This document shows, one piece after another, positions 33,589 to 42,635 of a DNA stretch of 64,000 nucleotides. The translations under genes were made by a program, and so were the position numbers. This DNA comes from Peribacillus sp. FSL P2-0133 (GTDB lineage Bacteria; Bacillota; Bacilli; Bacillales; DSM-1321), in the NCBI RefSeq assembly GCF_037975445.1, contig NZ_CP150254.1, forward strand, positions 494,001-558,000, read 5' to 3'. The notes below the pieces were generated by a model. The model made no database searches and was not told where the DNA came from. It worked only from the letters and a program-made list of their open reading frames with translations. How positions within the stretch are numbered: the first letter of the stretch is position 1; each line of letters starts with the position of its first letter.

Positions 33589-34449
33589 TTGAGAAATCGG
33601 GATGCCGCATATTGGCTGTTTTTGACACCTGTTCTTGCTGCACTCATTTTGGTTGTGATCGTGCCACTCATCTACGGATTCTATTATTCCTTTACGAATT
33701 GGAACGGTTTAGGGACGCCGGATTTCATCGGTCTTAAGAATTATATAGACTTGTTTACGGATAAAGGGTTCCTTGATACATTTTGGTTCACCATTAAATT
33801 TTCCGTAGCGGCAATTGTGGTAATCAATATCATCGGATTAAGTTTGGCTCTCATCGTGACTTCGAAAATTAAATCAAGCAACATACTGCGGACAGTTTTC
33901 TTTATGCCCAATTTAATTGGCGGCTTGATTCTCGGCTTTATTTGGCAGTTCATTTTTATTAAGGTCTTCGGTGCGATTGGTGATTTGACTGGGATCGAAG
34001 CATTTAATGGATGGTTATCAACGACTGATACAGGTTTTTGGGGATTGATCATTTTAACATCATGGCAAATGGCCGGATATATCATGATCATTTATATTGC
34101 CTATCTGCAGGCTGTTCCTGAAGACTTGATCGAAGCGGCAAAAATTGATGGAGCTAACAGTTTCCAGCGTTTTCGCCATATAACTTTTCCACTAGTGGCA
34201 CCTGCTTTTACCGTCAGTTTGTTTTTGACGCTTTCACACTCGTTCAAGATCTATGATCAAAATCTTTCTTTGACGAATGGAGCTCCCTATAATTCAACTG
34301 AAATGGTTGCGATGAACATTGTAAAATCGGCCTTCACCGAAAACGATATGGCATATGCACAGGCAAAAGCCGTTATCTTTTTCGTGATCGTGGCGCTCGT
34401 TTCGCTGACACAAGTCTATTTCAATAAAAAACGGGAGGTTGAGCTGTAA
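33589..34449 (+). CDS. Sugar ABC transporter permease, MalF-like
   Basis: The 286-residue permease has six membrane segments and the EAA loop DLIEAAKIDGANSFQRFRHITFPLV that docks the ATPase. It starts with TTG at 33589 behind AAGGAGG. Family: MalF/UgpA group of carbohydrate importers. It overlaps the next permease by one base (TAATG), so the two are coupled. Substrate specificity cannot be read from the permease; operon context (ThuA, two Gfo/Idh/MocA enzymes, isomerase) suggests a glycoside or disaccharide. Confidence 0.92.
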   Translation: MRNRDAAYWLFLTPVLAALILVVIVPLIYGFYYSFTNWNGLGTPDFIGLKNYIDLFTDKGFLDTFWFTIKFSVAAIVVINIIGLSLALIVTSKIKSSNILRTVFFMPNLIGGLILGFIWQFIFIKVFGAIGDLTGIEAFNGWLSTTDTGFWGLIILTSWQMAGYIMIIYIAYLQAVPEDLIEAAKIDGANSFQRFRHITFPLVAPAFTVSLFLTLSHSFKIYDQNLSLTNGAPYNSTEMVAMNIVKSAFTENDMAYAQAKAVIFFVIVALVSLTQVYFNKKREVEL

Positions 34450-35267
34450 TGAGGGGAAAATGGAAATTGTGGCTAATTGGATTCATCGGATTCATTTTGG
34501 CCATATTATGGCTCACTCCGTTTTATTTAATGCTTGTAAATGCCTTTAAAATGAAACGGGATATATTTGCCGATACACTGGGACTGCCTGAAACCTGGAC
34601 ATTCGAAAACTTCACTCAAGCTTTCGAGCAATTGGATTTCCTCCGGACTTTATTCAATTCTTTATTGATATCGGGCGTCAGTGTAGTCATCATCATCATT
34701 TTTTCTGCGATGGCAGCATACGCTCTTTCCCGAAACAAAAGTAAAATAAGTTCCCTTCTTTTCTTCGTGTTTGTAGCAGCCATGCTAATTCCGTTTCAGT
34801 CTGTGATGATACCGCTCGTTGCCCAATTCGGACAGCTTGGGATGTTGAACAAGGCCGGACTGATTTTCATGTATTTAGGTTTTGGCTGCAGTCTTTCCAT
34901 ATTCTTATATCATGGTACCCTAAAAGGGATTCCCATCTCACTTGATGAGGCAGCAAAGATTGATGGTGCTAACCGGTTTCAGGTATTTTGGTATATTATA
35001 TTTCCATTATTAAAACCGATGTCGATTACAGTTGGTATCTTAAATGTCATTTGGATATGGAATGACTATTTGCTGCCATCCCTTGTTATTGGCGGAGCGG
35101 GATCGGAGACCATTCCGCTTAAATTATTCTTCTTTTTCGGTCAATATACGAAGCAATGGCATCTTGCCTTGGCTGGACTTACTTTATCCATCATTCCAGT
35201 CATCATTGCGTACTTTTTTGCTCAGAGGCAAATTATCAAAGGAATTGCAGATGGAGCCGTTAAATAA
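34449..35267 (+). CDS. Sugar ABC transporter permease, MalG-like
   Basis: The 272-residue permease has six membrane segments and the EAA loop SLDEAAKIDGANRFQVFWYIIFPLL. It is the MalG/UgpE-type partner of the preceding subunit, starting at ATG 34449 inside the previous stop with GGGAGGTTGAGCTGTA before it. The C terminus FFAQRQIIKGIADGAVK is typical of the family. The LacI-type regulator gene follows 51 bp later on the same strand. Confidence 0.92.
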   Translation: MRGKWKLWLIGFIGFILAILWLTPFYLMLVNAFKMKRDIFADTLGLPETWTFENFTQAFEQLDFLRTLFNSLLISGVSVVIIIIFSAMAAYALSRNKSKISSLLFFVFVAAMLIPFQSVMIPLVAQFGQLGMLNKAGLIFMYLGFGCSLSIFLYHGTLKGIPISLDEAAKIDGANRFQVFWYIIFPLLKPMSITVGILNVIWIWNDYLLPSLVIGGAGSETIPLKLFFFFGQYTKQWHLALAGLTLSIIPVIIAYFFAQRQIIKGIADGAVK

Positions 35268-35318
35268 CTATTTAAATATAGGGAATATTAAACCATGTGC
35301 GGTGAACGGGGAGTGTTG

Positions 35319-36368
35319 ATGAATTTGTCTGTTACTATAAAAGACGTTGCCAAAAAAGCGAATGTCGCTCCATCAACGGTATCGCGTGTAATCCATAACA
35401 GCCCGACAATCAGTGAAAAGACAAAGCGTAAAGTACGCAAGGTATTAAAGGAAATGGGCTATCATATGAATGAAAATGCCCGGAACTTAGTCACGAAGTC
35501 AACTAAGGCCATTGGGATCGTCATGAAAAGTTCGGCAAGGGAATCACTTTATAATCCCTTTTTTCCAGAAGTGATTAGGGGCATCGGGGATTTCTGTAAT
35601 AAAGAAGGGTACAGTCTTTCTCTGACAACCGGCGAGACGGAGGATGCCATCTTTGAGGATGTCGTGAAGATGGTTCAGGGCAGAAGAGTGGATGGCATGA
35701 TTGTTTTGTACTCTAAAAAGGACGATAAAGTGGTGCCGTATTTATTAAAGCAGGGCTTCCCGTTCGTTTTGATCGGGAAGCCAAGCACGAACATGAGCGG
35801 TATCACATTCATTGATAACGATAATGTTCAAGCGGCCAGGGAAGTATCGGAGTTTGTAATCAGTCTTGGACATGAGCGAATTTCCTTTTTAGGGGGCAGT
35901 CCCGAGTTTGAGGTGATCCAGGACCGCTTGACAGGCTTTCAACAAGCGATGGAACAGGCCGGGTTGGATATACGACAGGAATATATCAAATTGATTCCTT
36001 TAAATCGAACGGATGGAATAAAGGCGATTGGCGAATTGCTGGAATTGAAAGAGGCACCAACCGCTTTTTTGGTTATGGATCTTTTATTGGGTGTTCTCTT
36101 GCTTGGAGTGTTGGCTGAAAAGAACTTGAAAGTGCCACAGCAAATAAGTGTCGTCTGTTTTAACCACTCAGAATTCATAGAATTTTTAAGTACGCCGCTG
36201 ACAACGGTTGATATCCATACGTATCAGTTAGGATATGAGGCGGCAAAATGCGTGTTCGATCTAATTGCAAATCCAGAAATGATGGAAAAGAGTATTAGCA
36301 TTCCTACCAAAATCATAAAGCGGGAGTCGCATTTTGTTGCCGAAAAGGAAATTAAAAGAAAAATGTAG
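35319..36368 (+). CDS. LacI/GalR-family transcriptional regulator
   Basis: ATG 35319 is chosen because GGGGAG lies at proper spacing and the helix-turn-helix then begins at residue 4 (TIKDVAKKANVAPSTVSRVIHNSPTISEKTKRKV). The 349-residue protein has the usual periplasmic-binding-type sensor domain (IGIVMKSSA, GMIVLYSKKDD, VLIGKP, FIDNDNVQAAREVSEF, RISFLGGSP). It ends with TKIIKRES as in this family. It is the likely repressor acting at the three AAACGTTT operators at 31978, 32076 and 36496, releasing DNA when the imported sugar or a derivative binds. Confidence 0.92.
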   Translation: MNLSVTIKDVAKKANVAPSTVSRVIHNSPTISEKTKRKVRKVLKEMGYHMNENARNLVTKSTKAIGIVMKSSARESLYNPFFPEVIRGIGDFCNKEGYSLSLTTGETEDAIFEDVVKMVQGRRVDGMIVLYSKKDDKVVPYLLKQGFPFVLIGKPSTNMSGITFIDNDNVQAAREVSEFVISLGHERISFLGGSPEFEVIQDRLTGFQQAMEQAGLDIRQEYIKLIPLNRTDGIKAIGELLELKEAPTAFLVMDLLLGVLLLGVLAEKNLKVPQQISVVCFNHSEFIEFLSTPLTTVDIHTYQLGYEAAKCVFDLIANPEMMEKSISIPTKIIKRESHFVAEKEIKRKM

Positions 36369-36478
36369 AAATGTTTTACCAATTAAAGCTTGATTTTTGC
36401 TAACATAAATTTACAATATAGATTATCACTATTATTTTTAAAAAATCATACTTTGAAGGAAAGCAGAAAGTATGTTCT

Positions 36479-36484
36479 TATAAT
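36479..36484 (+). promoter_or_regulatory. Candidate -10 element of the thuA-like operon
   Basis: TATAAT at 36479-36484 is a perfect -10 hexamer 12 bp before the operator palindrome; the best -35 (TTGAAG, 36453) is 20 bp away, so the promoter would be weak without help. Confidence 0.5.
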
Positions 36485-36495
36485 TCGATCTTCTC

Positions 36496-36515
36496 TAACG
36501 CAAACGTTTGCGTTA
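36496..36515. promoter_or_regulatory. Perfect 20-bp LacI-type operator O3
   Basis: TAACGCAAAC-GTTTGCGTTA is a perfect palindrome with the same AAACGTTT core as O1 and O2. It sits just downstream of a TATAAT element and upstream of the ThuA-like gene, so the second transcription unit is probably repressed by the same LacI-type protein. Confidence 0.85.
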
Positions 36516-36588
36516 TGAATAAATAGGTAATAGTTAAACAGGCAAAGCAAGTTACCATGAAATGAATCTTGAATGGAGGAGGGTGTTC

Positions 36589-37317
36589 ATGAGAGTCCTA
36601 GTATGGAATGAGTTTCGCCACGAGAAAACAAAGCCTGAAGTAGCAAAAGTATATCCGGATGGTATCCATGGTGCAATTGCCGGCTTTTTACAAAGTGGGA
36701 AGGTCGAGGTGAGAACCGCCACTCTAGATGAAGAAGAGCATGGATTAACCGAAGAAGCACTGAAACAAACCGATGTACTTCTTTGGTGGGGGCATGTTGC
36801 ACATGATGAAGTTCAGGATGAAATCATTGCAAGGGTTCACAAGCGAGTACTCGAGGGAATGGGTCTCATCGTCCTCCATTCTGGTCATTTTTCAAAAATC
36901 TTCAAACGATTAATGGGCACGACTTGCGATTTGAAATGGCGGGTGGCGGATGAAAGGGAACGGCTCTGGGTTGTTGATCCAAGTCATCCTATCGTTGATG
37001 GAATCGGAGAATATATAGAGCTTGAGAAGGAAGAGATGTACGGGGAACATTTTGATATTCCTGCACCAGATCAATTGATATTCGTCAGTTGGTTTGAAGG
37101 CGGGGAGATATTCAGAAGCGGTTGCACGTATCAGCGGGGAAAAGGGAGGATTTTCTATTTCCGTCCAGGTCATGAAACATATCCTACCTACCATAATCCC
37201 GAGATTCAACGAGTGATTAAGAATGCCGTTAATTGGGTCAAGCCGGAGTTTGGAATCGTAACGAACTATGGGAAAGCCGAACCGTTGGAATCCATCTCAG
37301 GCAAAGAGCTGAAGTGA
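36589..37317 (+). CDS. ThuA-domain protein (trehalose-utilisation family)
   Basis: ATG 36589 follows GGAGGAGGGTGTTC; nine in-frame codons before it contain the ribosome site and are not coding. The 242-residue protein has a glutamine-amidotransferase-like ThuA fold: [57 protein letters not shown], and [31 protein letters not shown]. ThuA works with the Gfo/Idh/MocA-type ThuB in trehalose and sucrose use by Sinorhizobium, apparently in the 3-keto sugar route. The two Gfo/Idh/MocA genes downstream fit that pattern. Confidence 0.88.
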   Translation: MRVLVWNEFRHEKTKPEVAKVYPDGIHGAIAGFLQSGKVEVRTATLDEEEHGLTEEALKQTDVLLWWGHVAHDEVQDEIIARVHKRVLEGMGLIVLHSGHFSKIFKRLMGTTCDLKWRVADERERLWVVDPSHPIVDGIGEYIELEKEEMYGEHFDIPAPDQLIFVSWFEGGEIFRSGCTYQRGKGRIFYFRPGHETYPTYHNPEIQRVIKNAVNWVKPEFGIVTNYGKAEPLESISGKELK

Positions 37318-37330
37318 AGGAGAGAACAAA

Positions 37331-38353
37331 ATGGGCAAAGTGAAGGTAGGAGTCATTGGATGTGGGAGTATTGCAAAAAACAGGCATTTTCCGGAGTATG
37401 ATGCACATCAGGAAACGGAGATCATTGCCGTTTGTGATATTGTACCGGACCGGGCGAATGCAGCAGCACAAAGGTATGGCGCGCAAGCATATACTGATTA
37501 TATAGAACTTTTGAAGAATGAGGAGATTGAAGCAATCAGTGTATGTACCCCGAATTACCTGCATGCACGCATCACAGTTGCGGCCTTGGAAGCTGGTAAG
37601 CATGTCCTTTGTGAGAAACCAATGGCTACTTCTTTAGTAGACGCTGAAAAAATGAATGCAGCAGCAGTGAAAAGCGGCAAAATACTAATGATTGGTCATA
37701 ATCAGCGTTTTGTTCCCTCTCATCAAAAAGCGAAGCAGCTTATTGAGAGCGGGGAGGTAGGGAAGGTCTATAGCTTCCGGACGGCTTTTGGACATTCCGG
37801 GCCGGAAACCTGGAGCGTGGACGGAATAGAAAGCTGGTTTTTTAAAAAGGATCAGGCAGTCATTGGCGCAATGGGCGATTTAGGTGTTCATAAAGCTGAT
37901 TTATTACGGTATATCCTTGGAGAAGAATTTGTTGAAGTGGGAGCCTTTGTGGAAACGACTGCCAAGAAAAATACAGACGTTGATGACAGTGCGGCCTGTA
38001 TCCTCCGGACGGAGAGCGGTATCATCGGTACGCTTACCGCCAGCTGGTCTTATGCAAAAGAAGACAATGCTACGGTCATTTATGCGGAAAAAGCGGTATT
38101 GCGCCTTGAAGACGATCCGAAATACTCACTGATCATCCATCATGATAATGGAAAGACAGAAACCATCCAATTAGGAAGCATCCAGACTAATGACTCAGAA
38201 GGACAGCATGATTCCGAAGTGATCAGCCATTTTGTAAAATGTGTGGTGGACAATGAGGAGCCACTTGTCTCAGGAGTTGAAGGATTAAAATCATTAAAAG
38301 TCATTCTTGGCGCGATGGAATCAAATGCATCCCGAAAAATCATCCGCTTATAA
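37331..38353 (+). CDS. Gfo/Idh/MocA family oxidoreductase (first copy)
   Basis: The 340-residue NAD(P)-dependent dehydrogenase has the Rossmann motif GVIGCGSIAKNRHFPEY, ICTP-type TPNYLHARITVAALEAGKHVLCEKPMAT with the catalytic EKP lysine, and GDLGVHKADLLRYILG containing the active-site His. The C-terminal alpha/beta domain is complete. It should oxidise or reduce a ring carbon of a sugar or cyclitol. It follows the ThuA gene by 13 bp with AAGGAGAGAACAAA before the ATG and differs clearly from the next gene, so the two probably act on different steps. Confidence 0.9.
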   Translation: MGKVKVGVIGCGSIAKNRHFPEYDAHQETEIIAVCDIVPDRANAAAQRYGAQAYTDYIELLKNEEIEAISVCTPNYLHARITVAALEAGKHVLCEKPMATSLVDAEKMNAAAVKSGKILMIGHNQRFVPSHQKAKQLIESGEVGKVYSFRTAFGHSGPETWSVDGIESWFFKKDQAVIGAMGDLGVHKADLLRYILGEEFVEVGAFVETTAKKNTDVDDSAACILRTESGIIGTLTASWSYAKEDNATVIYAEKAVLRLEDDPKYSLIIHHDNGKTETIQLGSIQTNDSEGQHDSEVISHFVKCVVDNEEPLVSGVEGLKSLKVILGAMESNASRKIIRL

Positions 38354-38370
38354 AGGGGTTAAAAGTCATC

Positions 38371-39411
38371 ATGTACAAATTAAAAATGGGTATTATCGGT
38401 GCTGGCGGAATTGCCCAAAAAAGGCATATTCCAGCTTTTCAAAAATTTCAAGATAAAGTGGTTTTATACGCCATTCATGATATAGATGAAATGAAGGCGC
38501 GAGAAGTGGCGCGTGAATTTCATATCGAGAAGGTTTTCACCAATTATGAAGAAATGTTTGCCGAAGTGGATGCTGTTACGATTGCAACGCCAAACAAGTT
38601 CCATGCGGAGATTTCCATTGCTGCTCTGCAAGCGGGTGTACATGTGTTATGCGAAAAGCCAATGGCCATTACAACTGAGGAATGTTTAGCAATAACCGAG
38701 GCTGCAAACATATCGGGTAAAGTTTTATCGACCGCTTATCATTACCGCTTCATGAAGGAAGCCCAGGCTGCAAAGAAAATGATTCAGGCCGGTGAAATCG
38801 GTGAACCATATGTAGCGCGTGTACAGGCAATCAGACGACGTAAAGTTCCTGGCTGGGGAGTGTTTACAAGCAAGGAATTGCAAGGCGGGGGAAGCGTGAT
38901 CGATTACGGCTGCCATTTGCTTGATTTGGCTTTATGGCTGATGGATGACCCAGAACCGATTGAAATCGTAGGTTCGACATATAATTATGTCAGTAAGGGT
39001 GTCGATCAAGTCAATTTGTGGGGGAATTTCGATGCCTCTGTATTTGAAGTGGATGACCATGCCACTGCATATATCAAATTTGCCAACGGAGCATCTTTAT
39101 TATTCGAAACATCTTGGGCCGCGAATATCCGTGAAGAAGCAACTGTTTTAAGTTTATCCGGAACGCAGGGCGGACTTGATGTGTTCCCGCTGGTCTTGAA
39201 TCAGGCTAAGCATGGCATGCTTTTAAATAGTGAGGCAGTATGGATGCCAGGGGAGGATACACCAGACCTGCAGCAGGCAGAGAACTTTATTAATAGCTGC
39301 CTGGGGTTGGCAGAACCATTGGTAAAACCATCGGAAGCCATGAAAGTTTCGAAAATAATCGAAGCCATTTATCAAAGCTCGGCAAGTGGGAAGGTCATGA
39401 GCATAAATTAA
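38371..39411 (+). CDS. Gfo/Idh/MocA family oxidoreductase (second copy)
   Basis: The 346-residue dehydrogenase has GIIGAGGIAQKRHIPAF, TPNKFHAEISIAALQAGVHVLCEKPMAI with the EKP lysine, and GGSVIDYGCHLLDLALWLM with the conserved active-site His. It starts 17 bp after the first copy and is about as long, but the sequences differ outside the common motifs. ThuB-like or 3-keto-glycoside enzymes have this architecture. No membrane or export signal is present, so it works on the imported substrate in the cytosol. Confidence 0.9.
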   Translation: MYKLKMGIIGAGGIAQKRHIPAFQKFQDKVVLYAIHDIDEMKAREVAREFHIEKVFTNYEEMFAEVDAVTIATPNKFHAEISIAALQAGVHVLCEKPMAITTEECLAITEAANISGKVLSTAYHYRFMKEAQAAKKMIQAGEIGEPYVARVQAIRRRKVPGWGVFTSKELQGGGSVIDYGCHLLDLALWLMDDPEPIEIVGSTYNYVSKGVDQVNLWGNFDASVFEVDDHATAYIKFANGASLLFETSWAANIREEATVLSLSGTQGGLDVFPLVLNQAKHGMLLNSEAVWMPGEDTPDLQQAENFINSCLGLAEPLVKPSEAMKVSKIIEAIYQSSASGKVMSIN

Positions 39412-39432
39412 TGAAAAGGTGAGGTGGGGCAT

Positions 39433-40401
39433 GTGAAATTAGGGATTTTTACAGTGCTATTTGCTCAAAAATCATTCGAGGATATGCTTGATTATGTCGC
39501 AGATTCCGGATTAAAAACAGTTGAAATCGGTACAGGCGGGTATCCAGGCAATATCCACTGTCCGCTCGATGAACTGCTGGAAAGTGAAGAAAAACGCCAA
39601 AAATACCTCGAAGCCGTTCAAACAAGAGGATTAACGATCAGTGCATTCAGCTGCCACGGCAATCCAATCTCTCCAGATGAAGCATTCGCTAAAGAAAGTG
39701 ATGAAACACTGATTAAAACAATCAAGCTTGCATCCTTACTGAACGTCCCGGTAGTCAATACCTTTTCTGGTACAGCCGGTGATCACGAAGGAGCTAAATA
39801 TCCAAACTGGCCTGTCGCCCCATGGCCGAATGAGTATACAGATGTGCTGAAATGGCAATGGGAAGAAAAATTGATCCCCTATTGGAAAAAAGCAGCCGCC
39901 ATTGCCGATGAGCACAATATAAAAATCGGACTTGAACTACATGGGGGCTTTCTCGTCCACACACCCTACACCTTGTTAAAACTGCGGGAAGCTACATCTG
40001 ATGCAATAGGCGCCAACCTTGATCCAAGCCATCTTTGGTGGCAGGGCATCGAACCAGTCGGGGCCATCAAAATCCTAGGGAAAGCGGGAGCAATCTACCA
40101 CTTCCACGCAAAAGACACATACTTGGATCAGGATAACATCAATATGTATGGATTAACCGACATGCAGCCATATGGAAATATCCAGAGCCGTGCCTGGAAC
40201 TTTCGCTCTGTAGGATGCGGCCACAGCCTGCAAGAATGGTCCGACATCATGAGCGCCCTTCGCACATACGGTTATGATTACGTCGTCAGCATCGAACATG
40301 AAGATCCGCTGATGTCAGTTGAAGAAGGATTCCAACGGGCTGTTACCAATCTGAAAACTGTACTCATCAACGAAAGCCCAACTGATTTATGGTGGGTATA
40401 A
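39433..40401 (+). CDS. Sugar phosphate isomerase/epimerase family protein (xylose isomerase-like TIM barrel)
   Basis: The start is placed at GTG 39433 (VKLGIFTVLFAQ) because GGTGAGG is spaced for it; GTG 39424 lies only three bases from that site. The 322-residue protein is an AP-endonuclease-2-type TIM barrel with metal-ligand positions in NIKIGLELHGGF (Glu), IGANLDPSHLWWQG (Asp, His), IYHFHAKDTYL (His, Asp) and VVSIEHEDP (Glu). Relatives include 3-keto-sugar and inosose-type lyases or isomerases. As the last gene of the operon with two oxidoreductases, it likely processes the keto-sugar they form. A terminator follows. Confidence 0.87.
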   Translation: MKLGIFTVLFAQKSFEDMLDYVADSGLKTVEIGTGGYPGNIHCPLDELLESEEKRQKYLEAVQTRGLTISAFSCHGNPISPDEAFAKESDETLIKTIKLASLLNVPVVNTFSGTAGDHEGAKYPNWPVAPWPNEYTDVLKWQWEEKLIPYWKKAAAIADEHNIKIGLELHGGFLVHTPYTLLKLREATSDAIGANLDPSHLWWQGIEPVGAIKILGKAGAIYHFHAKDTYLDQDNINMYGLTDMQPYGNIQSRAWNFRSVGCGHSLQEWSDIMSALRTYGYDYVVSIEHEDPLMSVEEGFQRAVTNLKTVLINESPTDLWWV

Positions 40402-40417
40402 TTTGTAGCCCATAACG

Positions 40418-40447
40418 AGCAGCCTAATGCAGGTTGCTTTTTATTTT
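40418..40447 (+). terminator. Intrinsic terminator after the isomerase operon
   Basis: AGCAGCCT (40418-40425) pairs with AGGTTGCT (40431-40438), followed by TTTATTTT. Confidence 0.8.
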
Positions 40448-40475
40448 GGTCCTTACTCGTGAAAAAGTGGAATTA

Positions 40476-40652
40476 ACGAGTAAAGTGAAACTCACGAGTA
40501 AAAGCGTAAAATTCACGAGTAAAAGCGTGAAACTCACAAGTAAATGAGCAAAATTCACGAGTAAAAGTGCGAAACTCACGAGTAAAGTGGAATTCACGAG
40601 TAAAAGCTTAAAATTCACGAGTAAAAGCGTAAAATTCACGAGTAAAAGTACT
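40476..40652. repeat. Tandem array of 18/21-nt repeats
   Basis: Eight full units and one partial unit start with ACGAGTAAA (one variant: ACAAGTAAA) at 40476, 40494, 40515, 40536, 40557, 40578, 40596, 40617 and 40638. Units are 21 nt, or 18 nt in two cases. The 21-nt consensus is ACGAGTAAAAGCGTAAAATTC, where AAAATTC alternates with GAAACTC. An inverted ACTCGTGAA occurs at 40455. Unit lengths are multiples of three, which keeps a minus-strand frame open, but no ribosome site supports a protein. It lies between two terminators. Confidence 0.93.
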
Positions 40653-40700
40653 CAGATAAGAATAAAATAGCAAATTATTGCGGAAAATTCTTCTGAAATT

Positions 40701-40735
40701 AAAAAAGAGATGCCCCCGGAAATCTGGGGGCATCT
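40701..40735 (-). terminator. Intrinsic terminator after rluF
   Basis: AGATGCCCCC pairs with GGGGGCATCT around GGAAATCT; minus-strand transcripts then meet TCTTTTTT. Confidence 0.9.
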
Positions 40736-40741
40736 TCATTA

Positions 40742-41449
40742 TCATCTTTGCCTTGGAGTATAATCTAATTCCTTAAATAGTTCCGTCAATTCATCCTCGG
40801 TTAAGTCGCGCCATTGTCCGATCGCCAGTCCGTCCAGATGGATGTTCATGATCCGGATTCGATGTAAATCACGGACTTCGTACCCTAGTGCAGAGCACAT
40901 ACGGCGGATTTGTCTGTTCAGTCCTTGCATCAAAGTGATATTAAATGTATATTTGGTCAACTGTTCAACCTTACATGGAAGTGTTTTCGTATCCAAAATC
41001 TCCACTCCGGATGACATATCTTTAATGAAGGAAGCGGTAAGTGGTTTATCCACGGTTACGATGTATTCTTTTTCATGTTTGTTTTCTGCACGAAGGATTT
41101 CGTTTACGATGTCTCCATCATTTGTAAGAAGGATCAGACCGCTTGAGTCTTTGTCCAGCCGTCCGATATGAAAAATGCGAAGCGGATGATTTACAAAATC
41201 AACGATATTCCCTTTTATGTGTTTTTCCGTCGTACTTGTAATACCTATCGGTTTATTCAGTGCAATATAGACATTTTGCTGTTCCACTTTTATCGGCTTG
41301 CCATCTACACGAACATCATCACCGGGTTCGGCTTGACTGCCGAGCTCAGCTACATTTCCATTAATCGTCACACGGCCCTCGGCTATCCATTTGTCTGCGC
41401 CTCGTCGCGAGGTAATTCCGGATTCACTGATATATTTATTGATCCTCAA
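40742..41449 (-). CDS. rluF: RluF-like 23S rRNA pseudouridine synthase
   Basis: The 235-residue enzyme has an N-terminal S4 RNA-binding domain ([31 protein letters not shown]) and an RsuA-type catalytic domain with the active-site Asp in [18 protein letters not shown], then [11 protein letters not shown] and the C-terminal [18 protein letters not shown]. This N-terminal pattern is typical of RluF, which makes pseudouridine 2604 in 23S rRNA and can act on tRNA-Tyr. The TTG start at 41449 follows AAAGGTGT. Single gene with a strong terminator. Confidence 0.88.
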   Translation of the reverse strand: MRINKYISESGITSRRGADKWIAEGRVTINGNVAELGSQAEPGDDVRVDGKPIKVEQQNVYIALNKPIGITSTTEKHIKGNIVDFVNHPLRIFHIGRLDKDSSGLILLTNDGDIVNEILRAENKHEKEYIVTVDKPLTASFIKDMSSGVEILDTKTLPCKVEQLTKYTFNITLMQGLNRQIRRMCSALGYEVRDLHRIRIMNIHLDGLAIGQWRDLTEDELTELFKELDYTPRQR

Positions 41450-41563
41450 CTAAAGCACACCTTTACATTCAGATTTTCTTCTTTAAAGGATAACGTAAAT
41501 CATGGTGCATAGACAAGGGGAAAAGACAAGAAAGCATAGTTGGTTAGAATTACTGGATATTCT

Positions 41564-42463
41564 TTACATGTTCTTCGTGAAATCTGCCGGATATTCCTTT
41601 TTCTTTTTGCTTGTCAGGTAGACGCCACTGAAGACAAAAAGACCTCCCAGGATTTGGACGATGGTAATAGTATGACCTAAAATCAGGCTAAGAATGGCGG
41701 TAAATACAGCTATCAGATTTAGATAAATTCCAGCCTGGCTAGCATTGATATGACGAAGGGAAATATTCCAGAAAATAAAGGAACCGACAGACGGGAAGAT
41801 TCCAATATATAAGAGCCCCGTGACGGCTTCACTGCTTAAATTAAGGTTCATTCCCGATCCAATGGCGAATGGAGCGACGAGAATCAATCCGAGAAATACG
41901 GAAACGGCAGTGGCTGAGATGATCGGAATGTTTTTCAGTTTTTTACCGATTATTGAATAGAAGGTCCAAACGAGAATCGCCAGGATCATCAATAAGTCGC
42001 CTTTATTGTAAGTGAGCTGGAAAATATCCAGAAGGTGTCCTTTTGTCAAGACCAATAAAACGCCGAATAAAGATATGATAAGTCCGAGTGCATGGAGGGA
42101 TGAAATTTTCTCCTTTAACAGCCAAGCGGAAAAAAGCACAATTAAGGCAGGGTTCATGGAATTGACAAGAGCGGCATTCATGGAAGTTGTATAGGTCAGA
42201 GCCCAATAAAGGAAAAAATTATAACTGATGATTCCGAGCACACCCATAACTAACAGCAATCTCCATTCTTTCCATACACTCTTCCAATTTGGCTTTTCAA
42301 TCCATTGGGCTAAAGGAAACAATAAGAATACGGCTATTAGCCATCGCGTAAATGTTAGTTGGATTGGGGAAAGTTCGGTCACAACGTATTTTCCGAAAAT
42401 GTAATTACCGGCCCAAAACAAATTTGCAAAGATAAGAAATAAAATAACAATAGATTTTTTCAT
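41564..42463 (-). CDS. EamA/DMT-superfamily transporter
   Basis: The 299-residue protein has ten membrane segments in two EamA repeats. The first repeat has WAGNYIFGKYVVTELSPIQLTFTRWLIAVFLL and the second WTFYSIIGKKL with ISLRHINASQAGIYLNLIAVFTAILS. The family exports amino acids, nucleosides or other metabolites; the substrate is unknown. A basic tail KKKKEYPADFTKNM ends the protein. It is downstream of the aldo/keto reductase and terminator on the same strand and appears to be its own transcript. Confidence 0.88.
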   Translation of the reverse strand: MKKSIVILFLIFANLFWAGNYIFGKYVVTELSPIQLTFTRWLIAVFLLFPLAQWIEKPNWKSVWKEWRLLLVMGVLGIISYNFFLYWALTYTTSMNAALVNSMNPALIVLFSAWLLKEKISSLHALGLIISLFGVLLVLTKGHLLDIFQLTYNKGDLLMILAILVWTFYSIIGKKLKNIPIISATAVSVFLGLILVAPFAIGSGMNLNLSSEAVTGLLYIGIFPSVGSFIFWNISLRHINASQAGIYLNLIAVFTAILSLILGHTITIVQILGGLFVFSGVYLTSKKKKEYPADFTKNM

Positions 42464-42589
42464 CAGACTGCCTCTTCCTTAATTGGTGGAATATTCACTA
42501 AATATATCAAAACAGGAGTACCTAAGCAATATAGCGAGCCTAGTAGTCAATTTTTGTACAAGGATGAACCAAAGAGCAGGATAAATAGA

Positions 42590-42626
42590 AAAAGGCCATT
42601 CAACATGAGCTGAACAGCCTTTTTTC
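42590..42626 (-). terminator. Intrinsic terminator after the aldo/keto reductase
   Basis: A stem with mismatches pairs AAAAAGGC...TTCA with TGAA...GCCTTTTT. It directly follows the restored stop at 42636, supporting the view that the original gene ended there. Confidence 0.65.
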
Positions 42627-42635
42627 ATATCTATG

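Noticed and set aside
40424..40639. 71-codon minus-strand frame of LLLVNF-type heptads across the tandem repeats
   Set aside because: The frame stays open only because repeat units are multiples of three; no ribosome site precedes it and it overlaps a terminator.
40476..40652. CRISPR array
   Set aside because: Units are 18-21 nt with no unique spacers between them and no cas genes nearby; it is a simple tandem repeat.
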